Position numbers and translations under genes: made by a program. A stretch of 12,680 bases of DNA from CAXQRU01 sp964226685 (GTDB lineage: Bacteria; Pseudomonadota; Gammaproteobacteria; Pseudomonadales; Cellvibrionaceae): assembly GCA_964226685.1 (NCBI GenBank), contig CAXQRU010000074.1:1-12680 (forward strand), given 5' to 3'. The notes under the pieces were generated by a model. It did not search any database. It was not told the origin of the DNA and saw nothing but the letters and a program-made list of their open reading frames with translations. Shown one piece after another: positions 7,275 through 12,680 of this stretch. The number at the start of each line of letters is the position of its first letter. Positions within the stretch are counted from its first letter, which is position 1.

Positions 7275-7490
7275 TTAGTAAAGGCGTTGGAACTTGCGAG
7301 ATTCGCGTTGTACCTTTTTAGCGTGACGCTTAACAGCAGCCGCTGCTTGACGCTTGCGTAATGTAGTTGGCTTTTCATAATGCTCACGACGACGCACTTC
7401 AGCAAGTACACCCGCTTTTTCACACGAACGCTTAAAGCGACGTAGAGCGATATCAAAGGGTTCGTTCTCTTTTACTTTAACAAATGGCAT
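7275..7490 (-). CDS. rpsU: 30S ribosomal protein S21
   Basis: S21 is a small, very basic protein of the 30S subunit that helps mRNA base-pair with the 3' end of 16S rRNA. The product is 71 residues, the standard length, starting MPFVKVKENEPFDIALRRFK and ending in an Arg/Lys-rich tail (FQRLY). The frame also allows a start five codons upstream at 7505, but the ATG at 7488-7490 is chosen because it gives the conserved N-terminus and has AGGAG five bases before it. It is the first gene of the rpsU-yqeY-dnaG unit. Two promoter-like elements lie upstream, divergent from tsaD. Confidence 0.99.
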   Translation of the reverse strand: MPFVKVKENEPFDIALRRFKRSCEKAGVLAEVRRREHYEKPTTLRKRQAAAAVKRHAKKVQRESRKFQRLY

Positions 7491-7537
7491 TGGGTCTCCT
7501 GTCAATCAATTTTTTTGGGCTATGCACAGAGGGCGCG

Positions 7538-7566
7538 ATTTTAGCGATCTATCGAGTCAACTGCAA
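7538..7566 (-). promoter_or_regulatory. rpsU proximal promoter
   Basis: On the minus strand TTGCAG (7561-7566), a 17-bp spacer and TAAAAT (7538-7543) form a sigma-70-type promoter 47 bases before the rpsU start codon. The -10 matches in 5 of 6 positions, while the -35 keeps only the TTG. Confidence 0.6.
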
Positions 7567-7580
7567 GCATATTAAGCGAT

Positions 7581-7610
7581 ATTATAGTCTTGAGAGAGAT
7601 TTTTTGTAGA
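7581..7610 (-). promoter_or_regulatory. rpsU distal promoter
   Basis: On the minus strand TCTACA (7605-7610), an 18-bp spacer and a perfect TATAAT (7581-7586) form a second candidate promoter upstream of the proximal one. Tandem promoters are plausible for this operon, which needs high S21 output. The AT-rich sequence around it lowers certainty. Confidence 0.45.
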
Positions 7611-7692
7611 TTTTTGGCAATAAATGCGCATTTAGTGTGGCCGCAGGGCCTGACAATCGGTATCATTCCGCCATTTATTGGTGCATCTGACT

Positions 7693-8742
7693 ATGCGAAT
7701 ACTTGGGGTTGAGACCTCTTGCGACGAAACCGCCGTGGCACTCTATAACAGCCAGTCCGGCTTAATTGGCCATGCCATCTATAGCCAAATAGACCTGCAC
7801 GCCGAATATGGCGGAGTGGTGCCCGAGCTGGCCTCTCGAGATCACATCCGCAAACTCTTGCCGCTAATCAAGCAACTACTCGACAAGCATCAACTCGATA
7901 AAAAAGACATCGATGCCATTGCCTATACCGCAGGCCCCGGCTTAATTGGTGCTTTAATGGTGGGTAGCTGTTGCGCACGCAGCCTGGCTTATGGCCTTGG
8001 TATTCCTGCCATTGGTGTGCACCATATGGAAGGGCATTTATTGGCACCGATGCTCGAACAGTCGCCTCCAAGCTTTCCCTTTGTGGCTCTGCTGGTCTCC
8101 GGCGGACACACCCAGCTAGTAGAAGTCACCCATATTGGCCAATATCGTCTGCTAGGAGAATCGGTGGATGATGCCGCTGGAGAAGCCTTTGATAAGGCCG
8201 CCAAGATGATGGACTTACCCTATCCTGGCGGCCCAGCCATTGCCAAACTAGCACTGGGTGGCACCCCTGGCCGCTTTGAGTTCCCAAGACCCATGATCAA
8301 CAAACCCGGCCTAAACTTTAGCTTTAGCGGCCTAAAAACCTTTACGCTCAATACCATTGCCAATCATGCACAAGCCGATGGCCTGCCAGATGATCAAACT
8401 ATGGCCGATATTGCCTGGGCTTTTCAAGATGCAGTAGTCGATACATTAACCACAAAATGCATTCGCGCGCTCAAAGAGACCGGTCTAAAACAGTTGGTCA
8501 TTGCTGGCGGCGTCTCAGCCAACCAGGCCCTAAGAACTCGCCTAGTTGAAGCCTTGGCAAAAATTAAGGCTCAAGTGTTTTATGCTCGCCCAGAATTCTG
8601 TACCGATAACGCGGCCATGATCGCCTATGCCGGCTGCCAGCGCTTATTAGCTGGCGAGAAGGAAGGGCTCGCCATTCAAAACCGGGCCCGCTGGCCACTC
8701 TCGTCACTAACACCAATTCATTCGGAGGGCCACCATGAATAG
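7693..8742 (+). CDS. tsaD: tRNA N6-threonylcarbamoyladenosine transferase TsaD
   Basis: TsaD transfers the threonylcarbamoyl group onto A37 of ANN-decoding tRNAs, giving t6A, together with TsaB and TsaE. The product is 349 residues with the Kae1/TsaD ASKHA fold: VETSCDET at 6-13, GPGLIGALMVG at 81-91, metal ligands H111 and H115 in HHMEGH, LLVSGGHTQLV at 133-143, AGGVSANQ at 271-278 and D305 in CTDNAAMIAYAG. A TTG at 7678 would add five residues, but ATG-7693 gives the conserved MRILGVETSC start and is preferred. No good Shine-Dalgarno precedes it; TATCAT at about 7662 is a weak -10. It is divergent from rpsU, as in many relatives. Its last 8 bases overlap folB. Confidence 0.98.
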   Translation: MRILGVETSCDETAVALYNSQSGLIGHAIYSQIDLHAEYGGVVPELASRDHIRKLLPLIKQLLDKHQLDKKDIDAIAYTAGPGLIGALMVGSCCARSLAYGLGIPAIGVHHMEGHLLAPMLEQSPPSFPFVALLVSGGHTQLVEVTHIGQYRLLGESVDDAAGEAFDKAAKMMDLPYPGGPAIAKLALGGTPGRFEFPRPMINKPGLNFSFSGLKTFTLNTIANHAQADGLPDDQTMADIAWAFQDAVVDTLTTKCIRALKETGLKQLVIAGGVSANQALRTRLVEALAKIKAQVFYARPEFCTDNAAMIAYAGCQRLLAGEKEGLAIQNRARWPLSSLTPIHSEGHHE

Positions 8743-9085
8743 CATTATTATCGATGGCTTGATCATTGAAGCTTGCCTGGGCGTGCACGATTGGGAGCAC
8801 CATATTGCACAAACCTTAGTGTGTGACATTGAACTGGGCGTTGATATCGAGCGGGCGGCGGCAAGTGACAAGCTACAAGATACCGTGGACTATGTGGCGA
8901 TCTGCACAGCTATCGAAGAGGCCATCAAAGGCCGGCATTTCCAATTACTGGAAACTCTCGTTGAGCACTTAGCGGAGATGATTAGCCAGCAATTTTCAGT
9001 TCAGTGGCTGAGCTTGTACGTTCGCAAGCACGACGCCATGGCCAACACTCGCTCAGTTGGCGTCAAGGTGGAACGCGGGCGATGA
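8735..9085 (+). CDS. folB: Dihydroneopterin aldolase FolB
   Basis: FolB cleaves 7,8-dihydroneopterin to 6-hydroxymethyl-7,8-dihydropterin and glycolaldehyde in folate synthesis. The 116-residue length is typical. Residues lining the pterin pocket are present: E21 in GVHDWEHH, Y53 in VDYVAI, E73 in LLETLVEHLAE, and the catalytic lysine K98 in VRKHDAM. The ATG overlaps the end of tsaD by 8 bases. A strong GGAGG at 8724-8728, inside tsaD, fixes this start. The stop overlaps the folK start as ATGA, so folB and folK are translationally coupled and their products act in consecutive steps. Confidence 0.97.
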   Translation: MNSIIIDGLIIEACLGVHDWEHHIAQTLVCDIELGVDIERAAASDKLQDTVDYVAICTAIEEAIKGRHFQLLETLVEHLAEMISQQFSVQWLSLYVRKHDAMANTRSVGVKVERGR

Positions 9086-9567
9086 GGCCATTTTTTGCAA
9101 GCCTTGGCAGCAATGTTGATGCAAATCATCATCTAGACCAAGCTTTGCAAGCACTCACCGAGCGCTTTGGGCCACTACAGACTTCATCCCGATACTGCTC
9201 GCCTCCCATAGACGGCAAAGGGGCTGACTATATCAATCAAGTCATCCGTTTTGAGACTGAGGACTCAATAGCCGATGTGGTCAACACTTTCAAAACCATA
9301 GAGAAAAACTTAGGGCGCCAACATGGGCAAAAACAAGTCAGTATAGATATCGACTTATTACTGGCGGGTGATGCCTGTGGCATATTCTCAATTTACCAAG
9401 AAAAAACCATTGAGCTACCTCACCCTGATATTACTCAATACGCTCATGTCTTGATTCCGCTCTTAGAGTTAGCCCCTAACCTTATACACCCATCTGGATT
9501 ACCACTGAGCGAACTCAAGCATTCCCTATTAACAAACCAAGCCACTCTACAAAAAATACACTCTTAG
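9082..9567 (+). CDS. folK: HPPK-type pyrophosphokinase FolK, divergent
   Basis: FolK transfers pyrophosphate from ATP to 6-hydroxymethyl-dihydropterin, the FolB product. The start at 9082 (ATGA overlap with the folB stop) is chosen over an in-frame start at 9004 inside folB, because it gives the family N-terminus (MRPFFASLGSNVDANHHLDQ) and 161 residues, the usual length. The LGSN motif is at 8-11. The magnesium-binding Asp pair is at D89/D91 (SIDIDLLLAG). H114 lies in LPHPDITQYAHVLIPLLELAP. The loop before the Asp pair, which usually ends W-G-P-R-T-L-D, reads QKQVSID here, so the Trp and Arg of the catalytic loop are missing. It could be a working variant type paired with FolB, with a second FolK elsewhere in the genome. 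Confidence 0.9.
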   Translation: MRPFFASLGSNVDANHHLDQALQALTERFGPLQTSSRYCSPPIDGKGADYINQVIRFETEDSIADVVNTFKTIEKNLGRQHGQKQVSIDIDLLLAGDACGIFSIYQEKTIELPHPDITQYAHVLIPLLELAPNLIHPSGLPLSELKHSLLTNQATLQKIHS

Positions 9568-9582
9568 AATTACGATTAGCTA

Positions 9583-9610
9583 TTGATATAACCAAAAGTT
9601 TGGAGATAAT
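9583..9610 (+). promoter_or_regulatory. Promoter of the SLC13-type transporter gene
   Basis: TTGATA (9583-9588), a 16-bp spacer and GATAAT (9605-9610) each match the sigma-70 consensus in 5 of 6 positions. A start near 9617 would give a leader of about 66 nt. No folK terminator was seen in the same gap, so some read-through from folK is possible. Confidence 0.6.
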
Positions 9611-9682
9611 AGCCTTTCGGTATTTCACCCCGAACGCAATTAACACTATCATTGCACCCCATTTAACCATTAAGGCGCTTTT

Positions 9683-11452
9683 GTGGACTGGCAAGGCATT
9701 TTTGCACTCTCGTTAACTCTTGCAGTTTTGGCTGCATTGGCTTTTACCAAAGTTCGCCCACATATTGCGATGATGAGCGCGCTCACGGCGTTAAGCCTCA
9801 CCGGCATTTTAGATAGCACCCAAGCACTCGCGGGTTTTAGTAACCCAGGCCTGATTACCGTTGCGGCCATGTTTGTGGTCGCCGCTGGCATCCACGCCTC
9901 AGGCGGGGTCGATATCATTGTCGATAAACTGCTCGGCAACCCCAGCAATTTGCACTCAGCGACGCTTCGAGTGACCGCCCCTGTCGCCATCATGAGTGGT
10001 TTTTTAAATAACACTCCAGTCGTTGCCACCATGATCCCCGCTCTGCATTCGTGGGCCAAAAAAATTGGCGTTTGCAGCTCAAAACTGATGATTCCCTTGA
10101 GCTACGCTTCCATTATCGGTGGCACACTGACCCTAATTGGCACCAGCACCAATTTGGTGGTTAATGGCATGTATCAAGCCAGCACTGGCGAGGAGTTTTC
10201 TCTATTTTCGATCACCCTAATTGGCCTACCCGTAGCCATTAGCGGCTGTCTTTTGATGTACTTCTTCTTTCCTAAATGGTTACCCAATCGCGGCAATGAA
10301 GAAGCCTTTGATAATTTGCGAGAATTCACCTTAGAAGTGGCTATTGACCCCAACGGGCCACTGGTGGGCAAAACCATTTTGGAAGCCGGCCTTAGGAATC
10401 TTGGGCGCTTGTACCTGGTTGAAATTGAGCGTGAGCAAACCGTGCTTTCCGCCGTATCGTCTGAGGAGCGCTTGCAGGGCAATGATCGCTTAGTCTTTGC
10501 AGGCGATACCGAAGCCATCTCTGATCTTTTGCGCATCAACGGTATTATTCCCTCGAGCGAGCGCGATGACGTCAGCCCATTGGCCAACACCCGCCCTGAG
10601 CGCTGCTTGGTTGAAGCGGTGGTATCGCCTCACTGTTCAGCCATTGGCGAGGCTATTCGCGAGGCGCGCTTTCGAGACCGCTATGGCGCGGTGGTACTGG
10701 CAGTGGCTCGCAATGGTGAGCGTATCAAGGGCAACCTTGGCAGTATTACCTTAAAAGCGGGTGATACTTTGCTGCTTGAAGCTCGCCCAGCTTTTGTGAG
10801 TCGTCAACGCTTTAATAAGGATTTTCTACTGGTTAATGATCTAGAAAAAGAAACGCCTCGTCATAGCCGAGCGTATTTAGCCTGGGCGATTTTATTGACT
10901 ATCGTACTCGCCTCCAGCTTTAACCTCATTAGCATACTCAACGCGGCTTTGTTAGGTGCGGCCTTGATGGTCTTCACTGGCTGCTGCACCGTCGCTCAAG
11001 CTGAACGTAGTTTGGATTACAGCGTGTTAATTACCATTGCCGCCTCCTTTTCTCTGGGCGCAGCCTTGGAAAGCACCGGCGTGTCCAAGTTTCTAGCCGA
11101 AGGCATTATTACACTTGGCTATGAAAAGCCGTGGCTAATTTTAATCTTAGTGTATATCACAGTGGCGCTGCTCACCGAGCTGGTCACCAATAACGCCGCC
11201 GCCATCATCATGTTACCGATTGCGTTAAACGTTACCAGCAATGCCGGGCTTAACCCCGAGCCCTTTGTATTTGCCATTATGTTCGCGGCCTCGGCCAGTT
11301 TTATCACCCCCATTGGCTATCAAACCAACTTGATGGTCTATGGCCCTGGAAACTATCGCTTTAAGGACTTTATTAAAGTCGGGGTACCGATGTCTTTATT
11401 AATAGGCGCGGTGACATTATCAATGCTATTGTTGTTCTGGCCTCTGAGTTAA
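9683..11452 (+). CDS. SLC13-family anion transporter with two RCK_C domains
   Basis: This is a predicted inner-membrane sodium:anion symporter of the DASS/SLC13 group, 589 residues. An N-terminal membrane half (about 1-200) carries NNTPVVATMIP (109-119) and IGTSTNLVVNG (152-162). Two cytoplasmic TrkA-C/RCK_C domains follow (about 213-290 and 305-385), the second with an AGDTLLLEAR signature. The C-terminal membrane half (about 395-589) repeats the motifs as TNNAAAIIMLP (502-512) and ITPIGYQTNLMVYGPGNY (541-558). The paired Asn/Thr motifs in the two halves are the substrate and sodium sites of the family. The start is GTG, supported by AAGG 7 bases upstream. The split layout is shared with proteins annotated as sulfate or dicarboxylate carriers, and the sequence alone does not decide the substrate. 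It has its own promoter and is probably not part of the folate unit. Confidence 0.95.
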   Translation: MDWQGIFALSLTLAVLAALAFTKVRPHIAMMSALTALSLTGILDSTQALAGFSNPGLITVAAMFVVAAGIHASGGVDIIVDKLLGNPSNLHSATLRVTAPVAIMSGFLNNTPVVATMIPALHSWAKKIGVCSSKLMIPLSYASIIGGTLTLIGTSTNLVVNGMYQASTGEEFSLFSITLIGLPVAISGCLLMYFFFPKWLPNRGNEEAFDNLREFTLEVAIDPNGPLVGKTILEAGLRNLGRLYLVEIEREQTVLSAVSSEERLQGNDRLVFAGDTEAISDLLRINGIIPSSERDDVSPLANTRPERCLVEAVVSPHCSAIGEAIREARFRDRYGAVVLAVARNGERIKGNLGSITLKAGDTLLLEARPAFVSRQRFNKDFLLVNDLEKETPRHSRAYLAWAILLTIVLASSFNLISILNAALLGAALMVFTGCCTVAQAERSLDYSVLITIAASFSLGAALESTGVSKFLAEGIITLGYEKPWLILILVYITVALLTELVTNNAAAIIMLPIALNVTSNAGLNPEPFVFAIMFAASASFITPIGYQTNLMVYGPGNYRFKDFIKVGVPMSLLIGAVTLSMLLLFWPLS

Positions 11453-11474
11453 TCACCCTCATTGGGTGATTAAC
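11448..11474. repeat. Perfect inverted repeat at the end of the transporter gene
   Basis: GTTAATCACCC (11448-11458) and GGGTGATTAAC (11464-11474) pair perfectly over 11 bp with a 5-nt loop and include the transporter stop codon. It looks like the stem of an intrinsic terminator, but no T run follows. Either it works without one, or the sequence beyond it has been replaced. Confidence 0.7.
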
Positions 11475-11488
11475 AGGCTCATTCTTGA

Positions 11489-11722
11489 TCCCCCTTCATC
11501 AACCACACGCTCAATCCCTTCGGCTATCCGGCCAAGGACCGCAGCGGCCGGTTGGATCTGATTGAAGAGCCGCACCTCGGCAAGCTGATGGCAAAGATCC
11601 GTGGGCCAGTGAAGCCCGCTGCTGATCGCCTGAGCTTTGGTGGCCCCGACCACACCACGGTGTTGCATGCCACCAATACCCTGAACAACGAATCCCCAGT
11701 TACTGAAAAAGGAGTCCAATAA
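11489..11722 (+). pseudogene. C-terminal fragment of an unidentified element gene
   Basis: An open frame with no start codon of its own runs from after a TGA at 11486-11488 to the TAA at 11720-11722 and encodes 77 residues. It begins FINHTLNPFGYPAKD and contains SGRLDLIEEPHLGKLMAKIRG, which reads like the C-terminal tail of a larger protein. Its TAA overlaps the ATG of the next gene by one base, the kind of coupling seen in phage and integrative-element operons. Next to an SSB-like gene, a RecA-like (Sak4-type) ATPase is a reasonable guess for the parent, but no ATPase motif remains, so this is inference only. The 5' part is absent, replaced by the transporter end region. Confidence 0.55.
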
Positions 11723-12363
11723 TGACGACTTGGAATGATTTCAACTCAGCCGACGATCAGAACAGCTTTGACCTGATCCCCAAAGGCACGTTAGTCAAAG
11801 TCCGCATGACCATTCGCCCTGGTGGCTATGACGATGCTTCGCAAGGTTGGACCGGTGGTTACGCCACCCAAAGCAACACCACCGGATCGATTTACCTCAA
11901 TTGCGAATTTGTGGTGCTGGATGGCCCCTACGCGAAGCGCAAGATGTGGAGCCTGATTGGTCTGCACAGCCCGAAAGGTCCCGAGTGGGCGAACATGGGC
12001 CGGGCCTTTATCAAAGGCATTCTGAATTCGGCGCGAGGTCTTCACCCTCAGGACAACACACCACAGGCGCAACAAGCGCGTCGCATTCAGGGCTTTGCTG
12101 ATCTGGATGGCATCGAGTTTGTTGCCAAAGTGGACATGGAGAAGGATCAAAACGGCGACGACAAAAACGTCGTGAAGACTGCCATTACCCCTGACAGCAA
12201 AGACTATGCGGCGGTGATGGGACGCATCAATACACAACCCACCGTACCATGCCTAATCCATAAATATCTGTTCCTTCAAAGCCTAAAATCCCGTAATCAG
12301 AAATCATTTTCTTATAAGACGCAGGAATATCATGACCTAATTTTTTTTCTAACTTGGAAATAA
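11722..12363 (+). CDS. DUF669/SSB-like phage or element protein, 3' end chimeric
   Basis: The first 165-173 codons read as a coherent protein that I match to the DUF669-like, probably single-strand-DNA-binding proteins of phages and integrative elements. Features are FDLIPKGTLVKVRMTI (16-31), WTGGYAT, then YLNCEFVVLDGPYAKRKMW (58-76), typical of an OB-fold strand pair, a helical WANMGRAFIKGILNSARG (89-106) and DLDGIEFVAKVDMEKD (127-142). AAGGAG stands seven bases before the ATG, which overlaps the stop of the upstream fragment. After about DYAAVMG (161-167) the sequence loses family character: the last 40 or so codons to the TAA at 12361-12363 are antisense to another gene. The true C-terminus is therefore missing. 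Composition is more GC-rich than on either side. If genuine, it belongs to a recombination module. Confidence 0.75.
   Translation: MTTWNDFNSADDQNSFDLIPKGTLVKVRMTIRPGGYDDASQGWTGGYATQSNTTGSIYLNCEFVVLDGPYAKRKMWSLIGLHSPKGPEWANMGRAFIKGILNSARGLHPQDNTPQAQQARRIQGFADLDGIEFVAKVDMEKDQNGDDKNVVKTAITPDSKDYAAVMGRINTQPTVPCLIHKYLFLQSLKSRNQKSFSYKTQEYHDLIFFLTWK
12220..12250. other. Probable chimeric or recombination junction
   Basis: The plus-strand SSB-like gene ends its recognisable sequence at about 12222, and the minus-strand SMI1/KNR4 gene loses its own at about 12245. Two unrelated genes are thus joined tail to tail, each cut mid-gene, with a sharp drop in GC content across the join. No adapter sequence or transposon end is visible at it. 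The exact breakpoint cannot be fixed from sequence alone. Confidence 0.7.
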
Positions 12364-12451
12364 TCAACTCGCTTTTTGGGAAACTATAATCTATATCAAT
12401 GCTAAAAGATTTTATTTCTTGAATGGCCTTCTCATACATTTTAACTGTCAT
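12227..12451 (-). CDS. SMI1/KNR4-family immunity protein, 3'-truncated
   Basis: The 74-codon frame starts MTVKMYEKAIQEIKSF. Its SKLEKKLGHDIPASYKKMIS and FEGTDIYGLG segments are the recognisable N-terminal part of the SMI1/KNR4 (SUKH) fold: a helix with an acidic-basic heptad, the IPASYKKM turn and the (F/G)xxxIYGL strand. Members of this family are common immunity proteins that bind and neutralise polymorphic toxins. Full-length members are usually about 130-160 residues, so roughly half is missing. The stop at 12227-12229 lies at or beyond the junction and is probably not native. AAAGG stands six bases before the ATG. The start is 9 bases after the stop of the probable toxin gene in the same direction, the usual toxin-immunity order. 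Confidence 0.75.
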   Translation of the reverse strand: MTVKMYEKAIQEIKSFSIDIDYSFPKSELIISKLEKKLGHDIPASYKKMISDYGILGFEGTDIYGLGMVRWVVY

Positions 12452-12460
12452 TTCGTACCT

Positions 12461-12658
12461 TTAAAAATCCCTTGCCCGTTCTTTCCAGTATTGTTTTTTC
12501 CAGGTATTAAAGGGTCCTCTATCCATTGATGGTGGGGCACTGCTATATGGGTGCCAGTTGCCTTCTGCGTCGCGCCATTTCTTATCATACTGGTTTGAAT
12601 ACAGCGGCTTTACGCCGCCATTAAATATTTTATTTGGGCTTATAGATATCAGCCGATG
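12461..12658 (-). CDS. C-terminal end of a probable polymorphic toxin, 5'-partial
   Basis: A minus-strand frame open from the contig edge (adapter boundary at 12658) to the TAA at 12461-12463 encodes 65 residues. It contains VKPLYSNQYDKKWRDAEGNW, then PYSSAPPSMDRGPFNTW, and ends KQYWKERARDF. It has no start codon in the window, so a start-to-stop ORF search would miss it. Trp, Tyr, Asp and Arg residues are dense, as in small C-terminal nuclease-type toxin domains, but no catalytic motif can be named. The case for a toxin rests mainly on position: it ends 9 bases before an SMI1/KNR4 immunity gene on the same strand, the standard order in Rhs, CDI and related systems. It could also be the end of an unrelated secreted protein. 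Confidence 0.55.
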   Translation of the reverse strand, partial: HRLISISPNKIFNGGVKPLYSNQYDKKWRDAEGNWHPYSSAPPSMDRGPFNTWKKQYWKERARDF

Positions 12659-12680
12659 AGATCGGAAGAGCGTCGTGTAG
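12659..12680 (+). other. Illumina adapter remnant (artefact)
   Basis: The last 22 bases begin AGATCGGAAGAGCG and are the reverse complement of the Illumina read-1 adapter. The first 14 bases of the contig carry the matching forward piece, so the ends form a 14-nt inverted repeat with no biological meaning. Confidence 0.96.

Noticed and set aside
6833..7321. 162-residue plus-strand ORF opposite the yqeY-like gene
   Set aside because: It is antisense to a confidently identified gene and has no promoter, ribosome-binding site or recognisable domain.
9004..9081. Upstream in-frame start for folK
   Set aside because: It would add 26 residues encoded inside folB in another frame. The ATGA overlap at 9082 gives the family-typical N-terminus and length.
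9670..10059. 129-residue antisense ORF opposite the transporter gene
   Set aside because: It is a reverse-strand shadow of the SLC13-type gene; its low-complexity Ala/Met/Lys composition comes from the membrane-protein codons opposite.
1..12680. Contig ends as the inverted repeats of a transposon or linear element
   Set aside because: The matching ends are Illumina adapter sequence, not genomic repeats.
1..12680. CRISPR array, rRNA genes or transposase
   Set aside because: No regularly spaced direct repeats, rRNA-like stretches or transposase-like proteins were seen on either strand.

Overview
This is a contig from a gammaproteobacterium, and parts of it look mosaic. The central block (about 1988 to 11474) is ordinary chromosomal sequence. 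It carries the macromolecular-synthesis cluster rpsU, gatB/yqeY-like, dnaG and rpoD on the minus strand, with tsaD, folB and folK leaving divergently on the plus strand. The protein sequences and the order rpsU-yqeY-dnaG-rpoD-tRNA(CAU) resemble Pseudomonas/Cellvibrio-type marine gammaproteobacteria. That placement is by recognition only; no search was run.

Layout, left to right. Bases 1-14 are Illumina adapter. An AT-rich gene of unknown function, open at the 5' edge, runs to 1848. A tRNA with anticodon CAU (probably tRNA-Ile2) and rpoD follow on the minus strand, with a strong hairpin terminator between them whose loop holds a perfect TATAAT. Between rpoD and dnaG, usually neighbours, sits an extra 171-residue gene. 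It has its own Shine-Dalgarno, its own terminator and a leader with two hairpins, and a run of nine G lies upstream of its putative promoter. Next come dnaG, the yqeY-like gene and rpsU (minus strand), with tandem promoters for rpsU. On the plus strand tsaD, folB and folK overlap as a translationally coupled unit for tRNA t6A modification and folate synthesis. A well-placed promoter then precedes an SLC13-type transporter with two internal RCK_C domains.

From about 11475 the content changes. A truncated reading frame and an overlapping DUF669/SSB-like gene on the plus strand look like part of a phage or integrative-element recombination module. At about 12220-12250 this coding sequence stops making sense and runs into the antisense of a minus-strand SMI1/KNR4-family immunity gene. 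Just upstream of that gene is the C-terminal end of a probable polymorphic toxin, cut by the contig edge. Bases 12659-12680 are again Illumina adapter, so the contig ends form a false terminal inverted repeat. Untrimmed adapter and abrupt internal changes mean the right-hand 1.2 kb may be an assembly or amplification chimera.

Functionally, the core covers primer synthesis (DnaG), transcription initiation (RpoD), translation (S21, tRNA, TsaD) and folate synthesis. The items most worth a second look are the extra gene in the dnaG-rpoD gap, the toxin-immunity remnant missed by simple ORF calling, the AT-rich gene beside the tRNA, and a FolK lacking its usual catalytic-loop signature.
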